A stretch of 64,000 bases of DNA from contig NZ_JAAQPH010000002.1 in the NCBI RefSeq assembly GCF_011683915.1, positions 248,001-312,000 on the forward strand, given 5' to 3'. Positions 29,709 to 38,363 of this stretch are shown here, piece after piece. The translations under genes and the position numbers were made by a program. Numbering within the stretch: position 1 is the stretch's first letter; each line of letters begins with the position of its first letter. Under the pieces are notes generated by a model that saw only the letters and a list, made by a program, of their open reading frames with translations, did not search any database and was not told where the DNA came from. This DNA is from Pelagibius litoralis (GTDB taxonomy: Bacteria > Pseudomonadota > Alphaproteobacteria > Kiloniellales > Kiloniellaceae).

Positions 29709-30641
29709 ATGGACTCTCCTTTGGTGAGTGTGATCATTCCCAACTTCAATCGTAAGGTGGAGCTGCAACGCGCGGTCGACAGCGTGTTGGCCCAGGACTA
29801 TGAAGCCCTGGAGATCATCGTGGTCGATGACGCATCGACTCTCGACGTTTCGCTCACGCTCGCCCCGGCGGCGCAGGAAAGCCTGCGTTGGATAAAGCTA
29901 TCGCGCAATCGTGGCGGCGCCAGCGCCCGCAACGCCGGAATCGATGCCGCGCGGGGTGACTTGGTCGCCTTTCTTGACTCCGACGACGTCTGGACCTCAG
30001 ACAAACTGACGCGGCAGGTCGAGGTGTATCTGGCCGATGGGAAACCGCGACACAGCGTCTACTACAGCCAGGTGGTGCTGGATCGCGGTTACGAGCGCCT
30101 GGTGATACCGGAACGCGCCATGCGGCCGGATGAGGGCGTGGGGGACTATCTGTTTCCCTGGCGCGGCAACCTGATCCACACCTCCTCGCTGCTGATGAGC
30201 CGCGAGCTTGCCGATGAAGTGCGTTTTACCGACGACCTGCGCATTCACCAGGATGTCGATTTTTGCCTGCGGCTGCAGCAGGCCGGCGCAACCTTCTGTT
30301 TCCATCCGGAGCCGCTCAGCCGATGGCATGCCGAGGATCGCCGAGATCGTATGAGCCATCGCCCCAAATTCCTGCTGTCACTCGATTGGCTCGAGACGGC
30401 GAAGGATCTGATGCCCTTCACCAGCCGGCAGAAATTCGCCACCCAGCTGGCCTCACGCATGCCGGGCTATATCTGGACGAGCCCGGGCGTGGTTATGCGG
30501 GGGATTTGGCGCTGCCGGCGCGAAGGCTATATCTCAACACGCTATGCGCTGCGGCTTCTGACCCAGTTTGTCATCCCGCCGCGGTGGAGCAACGGCCTTG
30601 TGCGGGCCCTTAAACCGGCGCGCCAGGCAGAGGGCGGCTGA
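29709..30641 (+). CDS. family 2 glycosyltransferase
   Basis: GT2 enzyme (310 aa from ATG 29709; an in-frame GTG lies at 29706). N-terminal VSVIIPNFNRKVELQRA, VVDDAST, GASARNAGID and the DxD site FLDSDDVW are intact. The second half has IHQDVDFCLRLQQ near residue 180. It follows the GT8 gene by 12 bases and ends the three-gene run. The following gene is convergent after 32 bases. Specific sugar unknown. Confidence 0.9.
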   Translation: MDSPLVSVIIPNFNRKVELQRAVDSVLAQDYEALEIIVVDDASTLDVSLTLAPAAQESLRWIKLSRNRGGASARNAGIDAARGDLVAFLDSDDVWTSDKLTRQVEVYLADGKPRHSVYYSQVVLDRGYERLVIPERAMRPDEGVGDYLFPWRGNLIHTSSLLMSRELADEVRFTDDLRIHQDVDFCLRLQQAGATFCFHPEPLSRWHAEDRRDRMSHRPKFLLSLDWLETAKDLMPFTSRQKFATQLASRMPGYIWTSPGVVMRGIWRCRREGYISTRYALRLLTQFVIPPRWSNGLVRALKPARQAEGG

Positions 30642-30673
30642 CGCGGCCACCCGCTCCTCGAAGCTACCTGTTT

Positions 30674-32047
30674 TTACGACGCCCCTTCGGGGGCGGCGGG
30701 TCGCTCGGCGAGGATCTTCATCGTCAACTCGGTTGCCTTCTCCAGGGGTAGTTTCCCGGTCTCCACCCGGTGCGGGCGCCCCGGGCTCATTATCCAGAAT
30801 GCGCCCTCCGGATGGTGCTGGCTGTTGTTCACCTGACCGACCGGGGCGAAGAACTCGACGAAAGAGGCTTCATTGTCATTGCCGCGCGCCATGCGCAGGT
30901 CATCGCTGACAGGGCGAATGAACTCACACCAGAACATGACCCTGTTGTCTGCCCGACGCCATCCGAAAACCTGCTCACCGGCGGCACTGACGCCGGCCAG
31001 TTGCCCCTCGAAAGCCCGTGCTTCGGCTTCGGTTTCGAAACTGGCCCAGGCCTGATGGGTCATGACCGGCTCCACCGTCGCGCTCACCGGGGCGCCGAGC
31101 CAATCGAGGAGTTTGCGGTAATCCCGCGGACGCTGGACGAATTTGCCGCCGATATCCTCGTATTTCAGATTTGCTTCCTGACTGAGCGCCGTCACCAGAA
31201 CCACGGCGCCATCGTCACCGGCCAGCTTGAGGGCATCGCGAACCAACAGGTCGAGCCCCTTGTATCCGGTCTCGATCGCATCGCCGTAGGAGGCCAGCTC
31301 ATCCGCCCCCGGTTTGACCGAGTAGTCCTCCGCCGCCATATGGCGCCAGTAGCGGTGCTGATAGAAGGCGACCGAATTTGCGAAGAAGAAAGCCACATCC
31401 GGGCGGCGCCTCTGATAGCTGTTCTTGAAGACGTCCCAGGAGAGCTGATCGAGAATGGTGGCGCGGTGCCAGCGCCGGTCCCGCTTGCCGGTTTTCTCCA
31501 ACAGCAATTGCATGACGCCGCGCCAGACAGTGCGGAACGAAAGGCCGTGGCCGGCCAGAAACCTGATGAAGGCGAGCGCCTCGGCAAGGCCGGACTTCGC
31601 GTCCGGGTTGGCATGTTCCGACACCTTGTGCGCGATGAACCTGTGGAAGATCTCAAATTCTTTGTCGGAGGGTGGTACGTGCCTGGACCATGGGTCGGGC
31701 ACGACGGTCACCTTGTCGCTTTTCGATGGGCCTACATTCATGGCCCCGAAAACCAGCGTGTCGTTACCTGCCTCTGCGAAGCGGTCCCAGATCTGGTTCA
31801 GTGCGATGCAATGACCCTGGTCGAGTTCGTTGATACCGTGAACCGTGTGCGGTTGTCCGGTGTGGTAACTGACCCACTGAACCCAGGGCTCCAGGCTTTT
31901 ATCCTGGGTGGTGGAAACGAACACTTCCGAGCGGTCGTGAAGGTGCCGGAAATTTGGCAAGACGCCTTTCGCCATCAGCTTGTTCAGGATCGGCGGGCAC
32001 AATTCGTTGAATTCAAGAACAATGAGGCGATTTGGTTTTTCGGCCAT
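30674..32047 (-). CDS. alkaline-phosphatase-superfamily protein with degenerate metal site
   Basis: 457-aa soluble protein. Its overall order matches type I phosphodiesterase/AlkP-fold proteins: LEFNELCPPIL near residue 11 where LDGA-type sequence is usual, then LPNFRHL, a HTVHGIN segment, NQIWDRFAEAG, a mid-protein FFANSVAFYQHRYWR and LVTALSQE near the expected second metal strand. The first metal aspartate is replaced by N14, and the DHG motif is replaced by ALSQ, so metal catalysis looks impaired or absent. No signal peptide. It is a lone minus-strand gene inside the EPS locus. Possible roles are a glycan- or phosphate-binding pseudoenzyme or an altered transferase; function unknown. Confidence 0.6.
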   Translation of the reverse strand: MAEKPNRLIVLEFNELCPPILNKLMAKGVLPNFRHLHDRSEVFVSTTQDKSLEPWVQWVSYHTGQPHTVHGINELDQGHCIALNQIWDRFAEAGNDTLVFGAMNVGPSKSDKVTVVPDPWSRHVPPSDKEFEIFHRFIAHKVSEHANPDAKSGLAEALAFIRFLAGHGLSFRTVWRGVMQLLLEKTGKRDRRWHRATILDQLSWDVFKNSYQRRRPDVAFFFANSVAFYQHRYWRHMAAEDYSVKPGADELASYGDAIETGYKGLDLLVRDALKLAGDDGAVVLVTALSQEANLKYEDIGGKFVQRPRDYRKLLDWLGAPVSATVEPVMTHQAWASFETEAEARAFEGQLAGVSAAGEQVFGWRRADNRVMFWCEFIRPVSDDLRMARGNDNEASFVEFFAPVGQVNNSQHHPEGAFWIMSPGRPHRVETGKLPLEKATELTMKILAERPAAPEGAS

Positions 32048-32440
32048 GATCTGCCACTCCCCGGTTGCCTGCTCTGCGACGAGCCAGCGGTTGTCAAAGG
32101 CTGTTAATCCAGGGCGTTCAGCAAACCGCGCCCAATCAATGGCAACAAATCAGCCTGGCCATCCCCCAGACCGGTAAAGCTGGGCGTCTCCCCGAAGCAG
32201 GCTGCCTTGTTGTTCCGGGCGGCTCCCCTTGGGGACTCCGCCGTTCGGTTTCCGTGCTGCCGGAGGGCGATGAAAACCTGCTGCAGTGTCGCTGCTTTCT
32301 CTTAGTTCTCAATAGTATGGGCTGGATAACGAAAGCAAGCATGCCACAAATATGTTCCAGTCAACTGCGGTCAGGCAGGCGCTACCATGCCGCCGGTTTT
32401 AAACCCTTCACCACCAATCCCGGAAAGGCTTTTCAAACGG
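32048..32440. promoter_or_regulatory. Divergent intergenic region inside the EPS locus
   Basis: A 393-base region between the divergent AlkP-like gene and an ExoO-like gene. It becomes AT-richer near 32300-32360 and should hold promoters for both directions. No operator-like dyad or clear -35/-10 pair was recognised, and no gene is supported here. Confidence 0.3.
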
Positions 32441-33439
32441 ATGACTGAGGCCAGGGCCACAGAAGATGAGAGCAGGTCGCCGCTGGTTTCGGTCGTTATC
32501 CCCGCTTTCGACGCCGCAGGCTTTCTCCGTCGCACGGTGGCGTCGGTGCAGGCGCAGAGCCTGAACGATCTGGAGATCCTGATTATCGACGATTGCTCCG
32601 GTGATGAGACCCTGACTCTTGCAAGGACTCTCGCGGCGGACGACCCCCGTATCCGGGTGATCGCTGCCGAGCGCAATGGCGGGCCGGCTGTGGCACGTAA
32701 CCTTGGGCTGGGGGCGGCCAAGGGTGAGTGGATCGCGCTGCTGGATGCCGATGACGCCTTTGAAGCGGAGCGTCTGGGCCGTCTGGTGGGGTTGGCGCGG
32801 GACTGTGGAGCCGACCTTCTGGCCGATAATCTGTGGCTGGAGGAGGAGGAAGGCGTAACCGAAGCGATGCTGCCCTTAAGCGAGGCGGCAAGCTGCGCGC
32901 CCATTACCGCGGCTGACTTTCTACGCGGTAACCTGCCGGACCCCAAAAGGCCCAGAAAGAGTTACGGTTTCTTGAAGCCCCTGATGTCCCGGGCATTCTT
33001 GGAACGCCATCACCTACGCTATGATGAGAGCCTTCGCTTTGCCGAGGATTTTGCTTTTTATCTCGCCTGCTTTGCTGCCGGCGGCCGGTTCTTCCTTAGT
33101 CAGGAGCCGCTCTATCGCTATCGCCTGCGACCGGATTCCCTGACGGCCTGCCACAGCACTGCAGACCTGCGGCGGCTGCAGGCCGTCGACGAACGTTTCC
33201 TGCGGGATTGCGATGCCGCATCCCCAGACTTCCGGGTGGCGCTTCGGCTGCACAAGAAGAGTATCGATCAGCGCCTGCAATGGCGCGTCGTGATCGATGC
33301 GCTAAAAGGACGCGCCTGGCACAAGGCGGTCTTGGCCAGCCTTAAGGGCTGGCATGTCTTCGGCTATGTTTCTAGCCAGCTGATTGCGGAAATTTGGCGT
33401 CGTCTCTGGCAAAAACGGCTGGGATCGACCCCTGCATGA
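32441..33439 (+). CDS. family 2 glycosyltransferase, ExoO-like paralogue
   Basis: GT2 enzyme (332 aa from ATG 32441; the frame opens at 32387). VSVVIPAFDAAGFLRRT, IIDDCSGDET and the DxD site LLDADDAF are present, with FAEDFAFYLACF on the acceptor side. Its C-terminal half follows the same pattern as the gene at 24985 (RGNL...GFLKPL and YRYRLRPDSLTA), so it is probably a duplicate that has taken another sugar or linkage. Its 3' end overlaps the convergent polymerase gene by 68 bases. Confidence 0.88.
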   Translation: MTEARATEDESRSPLVSVVIPAFDAAGFLRRTVASVQAQSLNDLEILIIDDCSGDETLTLARTLAADDPRIRVIAAERNGGPAVARNLGLGAAKGEWIALLDADDAFEAERLGRLVGLARDCGADLLADNLWLEEEEGVTEAMLPLSEAASCAPITAADFLRGNLPDPKRPRKSYGFLKPLMSRAFLERHHLRYDESLRFAEDFAFYLACFAAGGRFFLSQEPLYRYRLRPDSLTACHSTADLRRLQAVDERFLRDCDAASPDFRVALRLHKKSIDQRLQWRVVIDALKGRAWHKAVLASLKGWHVFGYVSSQLIAEIWRRLWQKRLGSTPA

Positions 33440-34694
33440 ACTCTTTGCCTTCTTCGAGAAATCGGGCGCTTGCGACAAAGGTGGCGCCTAGAAGGATCTG
33501 GATCAGCGAGTGTTGACGGAAGAGGGCGTATTCGCTCAACGAGTAGACCGCGACGAAGACGAGAAAAAGGACCGGCAGTGTCATAATGGCACCCGTGCCG
33601 TAATGCAGCGCAGCGAGAGCTCTGAACCCATACCAAAGGCCGGTGAGCAGAGCGACGCACAGCCCCAAGACGCCCAGCTGAACGGTGATGTCCAGGTAGG
33701 AGTTATGAAAGTTCTTCAGATCTTGACGCAGAACGTATTGGACATAGCTGCTGGTCGACCCGTCACGGCCGTCCCAAAAACCGTCAAAGCCGGTGCCAAC
33801 GAAGGGGCGCCGTTCGATCAACCCCATGGCGAAATCCCACAATACTGAGCGTCCCGTAAAGGTGCGTTCTTTGCCCAGAGCATCCAGCGCCATGCCCATG
33901 GGGTCGATGTCAAAGGCAAGTATGGTCCAGACCCCCAAAGCGGCGACGAGTAGGGCCATTAGATAACTCATGAGACGCAGTGGCGCGGGTGCGCGCCAGG
34001 CAAGGAACACAGGGACCAGGGTGCAGAGGCCAAAGGTCATAAGGATGGCCGTACCGGACTGACTTAAAGCGATCAGGGCCAAAGCGACAGAGGCCGTCGC
34101 CAGGGTCAAAAACCTGTGCCAGCCGATGGCAAAGAGCAGAATGGAGCAAATCAGGAGCAAGACCATGCGTCCGCCTAGAACGTTCTTATGCGGAAAGATG
34201 CCGCGCGCGACGCCATTGTGATCATAGGCAAAACCTAGTTTGGCCAGGATGCCGACGAGCGAAACGAGACCACAGGCGATAAGGACCCACAACAGGGCCC
34301 GGCAGATATCGTTGAGCGAAAAGCGTCCGCCGATGTAGGCGGCGATCAAGACGGTCATGGTCAATTGGATCGTCGAGCGCAGGGTCTGTCCGGGATTGTC
34401 TGACCAGAAGAAAGAGAGGCCTGCGATGAGGGGCCACAGGAGCAGCGGCCCGGTCAGCCAGACGGCAGACAGGAAAGAGCCGTATCTCAGGACGAACAAG
34501 CCCAGGGCCGCGAGGTAAATGATGTACCAGGCCAGGGTCTCCACAGGCCTCTGTAGCGAGAACGCATAGGCCGAAACCAGCAGGACAAACAGAAGGAAAG
34601 CCCAGTCCGCCAACCGCAGAAGATCGCCGCCGGCGAACGGCGCGGTGTCGGTGTGGCGCAGGTCCGCCTGTCTTGTGTCCATAGGATCGGTCAT
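33372..34694 (-). CDS. O-antigen/EPS polymerase, Wzy/ExoQ-like
   Basis: Polytopic inner-membrane protein (440 aa) with about ten to twelve membrane segments and a large periplasmic loop. That loop carries RSVLWDFAMGLIERRPFVGTGFDGFW and NFHNSYLDITVQLG, the H-N-S-Y-L pattern typical of O-antigen ligase/Wzy_C proteins and of ExoQ. It should join repeat units on the outer face of the membrane. The first approximately 30 residues are cytoplasmic. It shares its strand with the sulfotransferase upstream (7 bases apart), so those two form an operon. The 3' end overlaps a convergent glycosyltransferase gene. Confidence 0.9.
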   Translation of the reverse strand: MTDPMDTRQADLRHTDTAPFAGGDLLRLADWAFLLFVLLVSAYAFSLQRPVETLAWYIIYLAALGLFVLRYGSFLSAVWLTGPLLLWPLIAGLSFFWSDNPGQTLRSTIQLTMTVLIAAYIGGRFSLNDICRALLWVLIACGLVSLVGILAKLGFAYDHNGVARGIFPHKNVLGGRMVLLLICSILLFAIGWHRFLTLATASVALALIALSQSGTAILMTFGLCTLVPVFLAWRAPAPLRLMSYLMALLVAALGVWTILAFDIDPMGMALDALGKERTFTGRSVLWDFAMGLIERRPFVGTGFDGFWDGRDGSTSSYVQYVLRQDLKNFHNSYLDITVQLGVLGLCVALLTGLWYGFRALAALHYGTGAIMTLPVLFLVFVAVYSLSEYALFRQHSLIQILLGATFVASARFLEEGKEFMQGSIPAVFARDDAKFPQSAG

Positions 34695-34701
34695 CGCCTG
34701 C

Positions 34702-35532
34702 CTATAAAGACCAGCCGTTGAACGGCATGCCGGTGAGTTCGCGGAACTTCATGGTGTCTTCCTGCAAAAGAGACTTTAACTCTGCGCGAATGCCTTCGTC
34801 GACCATCGGGAGGCGCCGTTGCGGCCAGTGGCGGAGTTGGCGTCTCAGGGTGCTTTGCAGCGCCGGCGACAGGCGCCGTGTGATGCTCCGGAGTACCGGG
34901 CTGCGTCTGGCGTGGAAGTACCAGGGCGGAAGCTCTTGAAGCTCGCTGCGTTGGTTGTGGATTTGACCCAAGCCTTCGATGACCACGTCGCTGTCGACGC
35001 CCAGGAACAGGAACAGCCGCCGCAGGAGCGATTCGGGCGCACTGCGCAGTTCGTCGAAGCAGGCCACGAAAATCCCCTCAAGCGGGTAAAACTCAAGGTA
35101 CCGCGATAACTGGCGATGGTAACGGCTGCACTCAAGATAGTTGCGGCCGGCGTCGCTGTGCAGAAGCTGATTTGGTTTGATGACGGCTTCGCCGGTGATC
35201 GTGTGATGGAAATACTGGGAGAGGAACCGGTTAACGGGATCGCGCACGATATAGATCAGCTTCGCGTCCGGCAGGGTTCGGAAGATCCGCTCAGCTACGC
35301 CGGGAAACTCGGTGGCCTTGGTGTAGTTGGGTGACGTCTCTCCATAGATCTCAGCATCGTTCCCGAATTGGGCTCTGTACCAGTCCAGACCGCGGGCAAA
35401 GTTTTGCTTAGCCAGAAAGAAGTCAGTTTCCTTACTGCGCGACATGCCGATCTGCGGGTGCCTATCAAGGTAGCGATGAAGGCTGGTGGTTCCGCATTTC
35501 ATGGCACCGATGATAATGAAGTCTGGCGCCAT
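34702..35532 (-). CDS. PAPS-dependent sulfotransferase
   Basis: Cytoplasmic sulfotransferase-fold protein (276 aa). The 5'-phosphosulfate loop is GAMKCGTTSLHR (residues 9-20), with the catalytic lysine likely K12. The 3'-phosphate-binding segment is YIVRDPVNRFLSQYFH (about 94-109, with R97 and S105). These are the two hallmark PAPS motifs of the Sulfotransfer_1/3 families (NDST/heparan-type). It precedes the polymerase gene in one operon within the EPS locus, so the acceptor is probably a sugar of the repeat unit. This would make the polymer sulfated. PAPS synthesis genes are not in the window. Confidence 0.92.
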   Translation of the reverse strand: MAPDFIIIGAMKCGTTSLHRYLDRHPQIGMSRSKETDFFLAKQNFARGLDWYRAQFGNDAEIYGETSPNYTKATEFPGVAERIFRTLPDAKLIYIVRDPVNRFLSQYFHHTITGEAVIKPNQLLHSDAGRNYLECSRYHRQLSRYLEFYPLEGIFVACFDELRSAPESLLRRLFLFLGVDSDVVIEGLGQIHNQRSELQELPPWYFHARRSPVLRSITRRLSPALQSTLRRQLRHWPQRRLPMVDEGIRAELKSLLQEDTMKFRELTGMPFNGWSL

Positions 35533-35917
35533 TGGTCTTTCTACCGCAGTCGTTCCAACAGCCCGGTCGCAATCCGGGGCAGGGTTTTCGGTCAGTGCCG
35601 ATCATCGGGCACTGCACACGATAATAATGAGAGATCTAACTGGAACAATTACTCTCTTCGCGGTCGCACAATTCGATGACGATCACCAGTGTCTTTCCGC
35701 GGACACCTGAAAAAGTCACAACTTAGCCCACGCGAAATCACAAATCTCAGGCGGGCGAAGTGATAAGAATTTTGCGGTGCAGTAGTGAGGGGTGTCTCGT
35801 TCGGTTCCAGTGTTCGAGACTGGCGTTGCAGGCAGATCGCAGAGGAAGAACGATCAACTGCGCGCAGGGTGCGACCTACGGAACGCAGTGCCACTGAATT
35901 AACAGGGGGATTGTGGA
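35533..35917. promoter_or_regulatory. Divergent intergenic region before the priming transferase
   Basis: A 385-base region between the divergent sulfotransferase and priming glycosyltransferase genes. It is AT-rich around 35615-35660 and 35750-35780. The right end supplies a strong Shine-Dalgarno (AGGGGGA, 35904-35910). It must carry both promoters; no specific operator was identified and no gene is supported. Confidence 0.4.
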
Positions 35918-37378
35918 GTGGAAGCTGCGCTTTCAGCGTTGATTGGTAAGCATACGGGTCGGGCGGTCAGGCCAATCTCACGCGTTGCCGTGGACATTGC
36001 CTTTCGTACCTGCGATCTGATGATCATCGGTTTGGTCGGCTTGGTCCTGTTCTTTATTCGTCAGGCCGACGATCCCAGCCTCTATTATCCGAAGTACCTC
36101 GGCGCCATCGTGCTGGCGATGGTCGTTGCGACCTACATGCTGCATCGCTTCGATGTGTATCGCGATGACTTTCTGTTTTCCAAGCGCATCCCTTATGCAA
36201 ACCAGATGACGGCCTGGGCGGTCACCTTCTGCGTTCTGCTGGCGGCAGCCTTCCTGATCAAGATGTCGGATACCTATTCCCGCGTTTGGGCACTGTCCTG
36301 GTTTGTGGGCGCGGGTGCCGGGCTTGTTCTGGGCCGGGTCGTTATGCGTCAGTGGGTAAGCGGCCTTGCCGTGGCCGGGCGTTTTGCGAACCGCACCGTC
36401 ATCCTGGGTGCCGGTGAGCAGGGACGCCGTCTGGCCGGTTACCTGCAACGCCACGGCGACGTGAACACCAAGATCATCGGCTTTGCCGACGACCGCAGCT
36501 CCCGTGTGCCGAAGGAAAGCGGTGGAATTCCGCTTTTGGGGAACGTCGACGATCTTATCCGCATGATCCGGCTGGACGACGTGGATCAGGTCATTGTCGC
36601 TTTGCCGTGGACGGCGGACCGGCGGCTGCGTGAAGTCGTTCGGCGCTTGGAATGGACGCCGGTGCCGATCCGCCTGGCACCGGATCTTGCCGGTTTCAGT
36701 TTTCCCGACCGCGGTTTCACCACGGTGGCGCGACTGCCCATGATGCGGCTCTTCGACCGACCGATTTCCGGCTGGTCGTTCATTTTGAAGACTATAGAGG
36801 ACCGCTTTATCGCCGCTTTGCTGCTCATCGCGCTACTGCCGGTGATCGCCGTCGTCGCCCTGGCTGTAAAGCTCGATTCACCGGGTCCGGTTTTCTTTCG
36901 TCAGAAGCGCTATGGGTTCAACAACAATCTCTTCGATTGCTGGAAGTTTCGTACGATGCACCACCACATGGCGGACGCCAACGCCGAGGTGCTGACAAGC
37001 CGCAACGACGGCCGGGTAACGCGTATCGGGCGGTTCCTGCGCAAGACCAGCATCGACGAACTTCCCCAGCTTATCAACGTGCTGACGGGCGATATGTCGT
37101 TGGTCGGGCCGCGTCCGCACGCGACCTCGGCAAAAGCCGACGGCCACCTCTATGAAGACGCGGTAGATGCCTATGCGGCCCGCCATCGCGTCAAGCCGGG
37201 CATCACCGGCTGGGCTCAGATCAACGGCTGGCGCGGCGAAACCGACACCGTGGAAAAAATCGAACGCCGCGTTGAATATGACCTGTTCTACATTGAGAAC
37301 TGGTCGCTCGGTTTTGATCTTCTGATCCTGCTTCGTACGGCCTTCGTGGTCCTGGGCCATCGTGATGAAGCCTACTAG
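35918..37378 (+). CDS. undecaprenyl-phosphate sugar phosphotransferase (WbaP/ExoY-type priming enzyme)
   Basis: Polyisoprenyl-phosphate hexose-1-phosphate transferase (486 aa) that starts the repeat unit on the lipid carrier. The GTG start follows AGGGGGA at 7-base spacing. Four or five N-terminal membrane segments (residues about 25-140) are followed by a CoA_binding_3/Rossmann-like domain (VILGAGEQGRRLAGYLQ). A re-entrant membrane helix (about 290-312) leads into the catalytic Bac_transf domain with KFRTM, KTSIDELPQ, SLVGPRPH and PGITGWAQINGWRGETDT. This full-length architecture is that of WbaP/WcaJ, longer than ExoY itself. It heads a plus-strand run with galU-like, wza and barrel genes. 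Confidence 0.95.
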   Translation: MEAALSALIGKHTGRAVRPISRVAVDIAFRTCDLMIIGLVGLVLFFIRQADDPSLYYPKYLGAIVLAMVVATYMLHRFDVYRDDFLFSKRIPYANQMTAWAVTFCVLLAAAFLIKMSDTYSRVWALSWFVGAGAGLVLGRVVMRQWVSGLAVAGRFANRTVILGAGEQGRRLAGYLQRHGDVNTKIIGFADDRSSRVPKESGGIPLLGNVDDLIRMIRLDDVDQVIVALPWTADRRLREVVRRLEWTPVPIRLAPDLAGFSFPDRGFTTVARLPMMRLFDRPISGWSFILKTIEDRFIAALLLIALLPVIAVVALAVKLDSPGPVFFRQKRYGFNNNLFDCWKFRTMHHHMADANAEVLTSRNDGRVTRIGRFLRKTSIDELPQLINVLTGDMSLVGPRPHATSAKADGHLYEDAVDAYAARHRVKPGITGWAQINGWRGETDTVEKIERRVEYDLFYIENWSLGFDLLILLRTAFVVLGHRDEAY

Positions 37379-37408
37379 GAGGGCGCGGTCATCATCTTTG
37401 AGACTCAA

Positions 37409-38284
37409 ATGAGCACAACTCTCGCGGAAGGGAGTAAAGCACCGTTGAAAAACCCAAAACTGCGTAAGGCCGTCATTCCCGTTGGTCTGGACGATAACAA
37501 CCTCCATCCGGCTTCTCGCGCGGTGCCGGCGGAGATGTTGCCGGTCGTGGATAGACCGCTCGTCCAGTATGCCGTCGAGGAGGCTTTGGCCAGCGGTCTG
37601 GACGAGTTGATCTTCGTGACGCAACAGGGTCTGACCATCGTCGAGGACCATTTTGCTGAAAAGCGCGGACCCTTGCGGGAGGACGACCGGAGCATTGTCG
37701 GCCGCCCGAGTTCCTGGGGGCCGGCAGGCCGTCCGAGGCAGATCCTGATATGCCGGCAGAATGAAGGCGGTGGATTGGCCAAGGCGCTGTGGTCCGCGCG
37801 AAACCTGATCGGGGCAGAGGCCTTTGCAGTTCTCATGCCTTCCGACCTTCTGTTGGGCGAGACCCCGGCAATGGCCCAGATGATCGCACAGTATGACGAA
37901 CATGGCGGCAATGTCGTTGCGGTTGCCGATGACGGCCTGCGTCAGCGCGAAGGGACTTCTGCCGCCATAAGCGCCGGGTCGAAAGGGCGTTACATCCTGC
38001 AGCCGGATGTCTTTGACGCCCTGGAGCGCCAGGACAGGCTCGATCTCAATCAGGCCATTCTTTCGATGGCCGAGGCGTGGTCGCTGCGGGCGGTTGCCGT
38101 GAAGGGGCGTCATTTCGATTGCCGCACACCTGCCGGCCTGCTGGAGGCACAGGTGGCTTACGCCCTCGGCCGCGGCGGTGACTTGGCAAACGCCATGGAT
38201 GATGTTTTGGAGCGTTATGGGACCGGCCGCCTCGGCCGCGAGAGCTTTGCCAAGGGGACCAGCCTGTCCGAAGCGGGTGATTGA
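37409..38284 (+). CDS. GalU/ExoN-like nucleotidyltransferase with degenerate nucleotide-binding motif
   Basis: 291-aa protein aligning along its length with UTP-glucose-1-phosphate uridylyltransferases: AEMLPVVDRPLVQYAVEEAL (residues 41-60), ELIFVTQQG, VEDHF, FAVLMPSDLL and the C-terminal GRHFDCRTPAGLLEAQVAYAL. The glycine-rich GxGTRxLPATK loop that binds the nucleotide is replaced by GLDDNNLHPASR (residues 26-37), losing the GTR core and the loop lysine, and the usual DD at the metal site reads SD. It may be inactive, regulatory, or use another substrate. It lies 30 bases after the priming transferase, where ExoN would be expected. Confidence 0.8.
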   Translation: MSTTLAEGSKAPLKNPKLRKAVIPVGLDDNNLHPASRAVPAEMLPVVDRPLVQYAVEEALASGLDELIFVTQQGLTIVEDHFAEKRGPLREDDRSIVGRPSSWGPAGRPRQILICRQNEGGGLAKALWSARNLIGAEAFAVLMPSDLLLGETPAMAQMIAQYDEHGGNVVAVADDGLRQREGTSAAISAGSKGRYILQPDVFDALERQDRLDLNQAILSMAEAWSLRAVAVKGRHFDCRTPAGLLEAQVAYALGRGGDLANAMDDVLERYGTGRLGRESFAKGTSLSEAGD

Positions 38285-38363
38285 TACTTTTATTGCCGCA
38301 GCCCATTGCCCCTGTCGGGTTCTGGGCCGGTGACAAGATCTGAAGAGACTGGAGGACGAGGAA

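Noticed and set aside
30678-30705. GC-rich hairpin GCCCCTTCGGGGGC as terminator
   Set aside because: It lies inside the 3' coding end of the AlkP-fold gene and no T-run follows on either strand.
30770-32107. 445-codon plus-strand open frame
   Set aside because: Antisense to the AlkP-fold gene. The minus frame has coherent fold segments and the plus frame does not.
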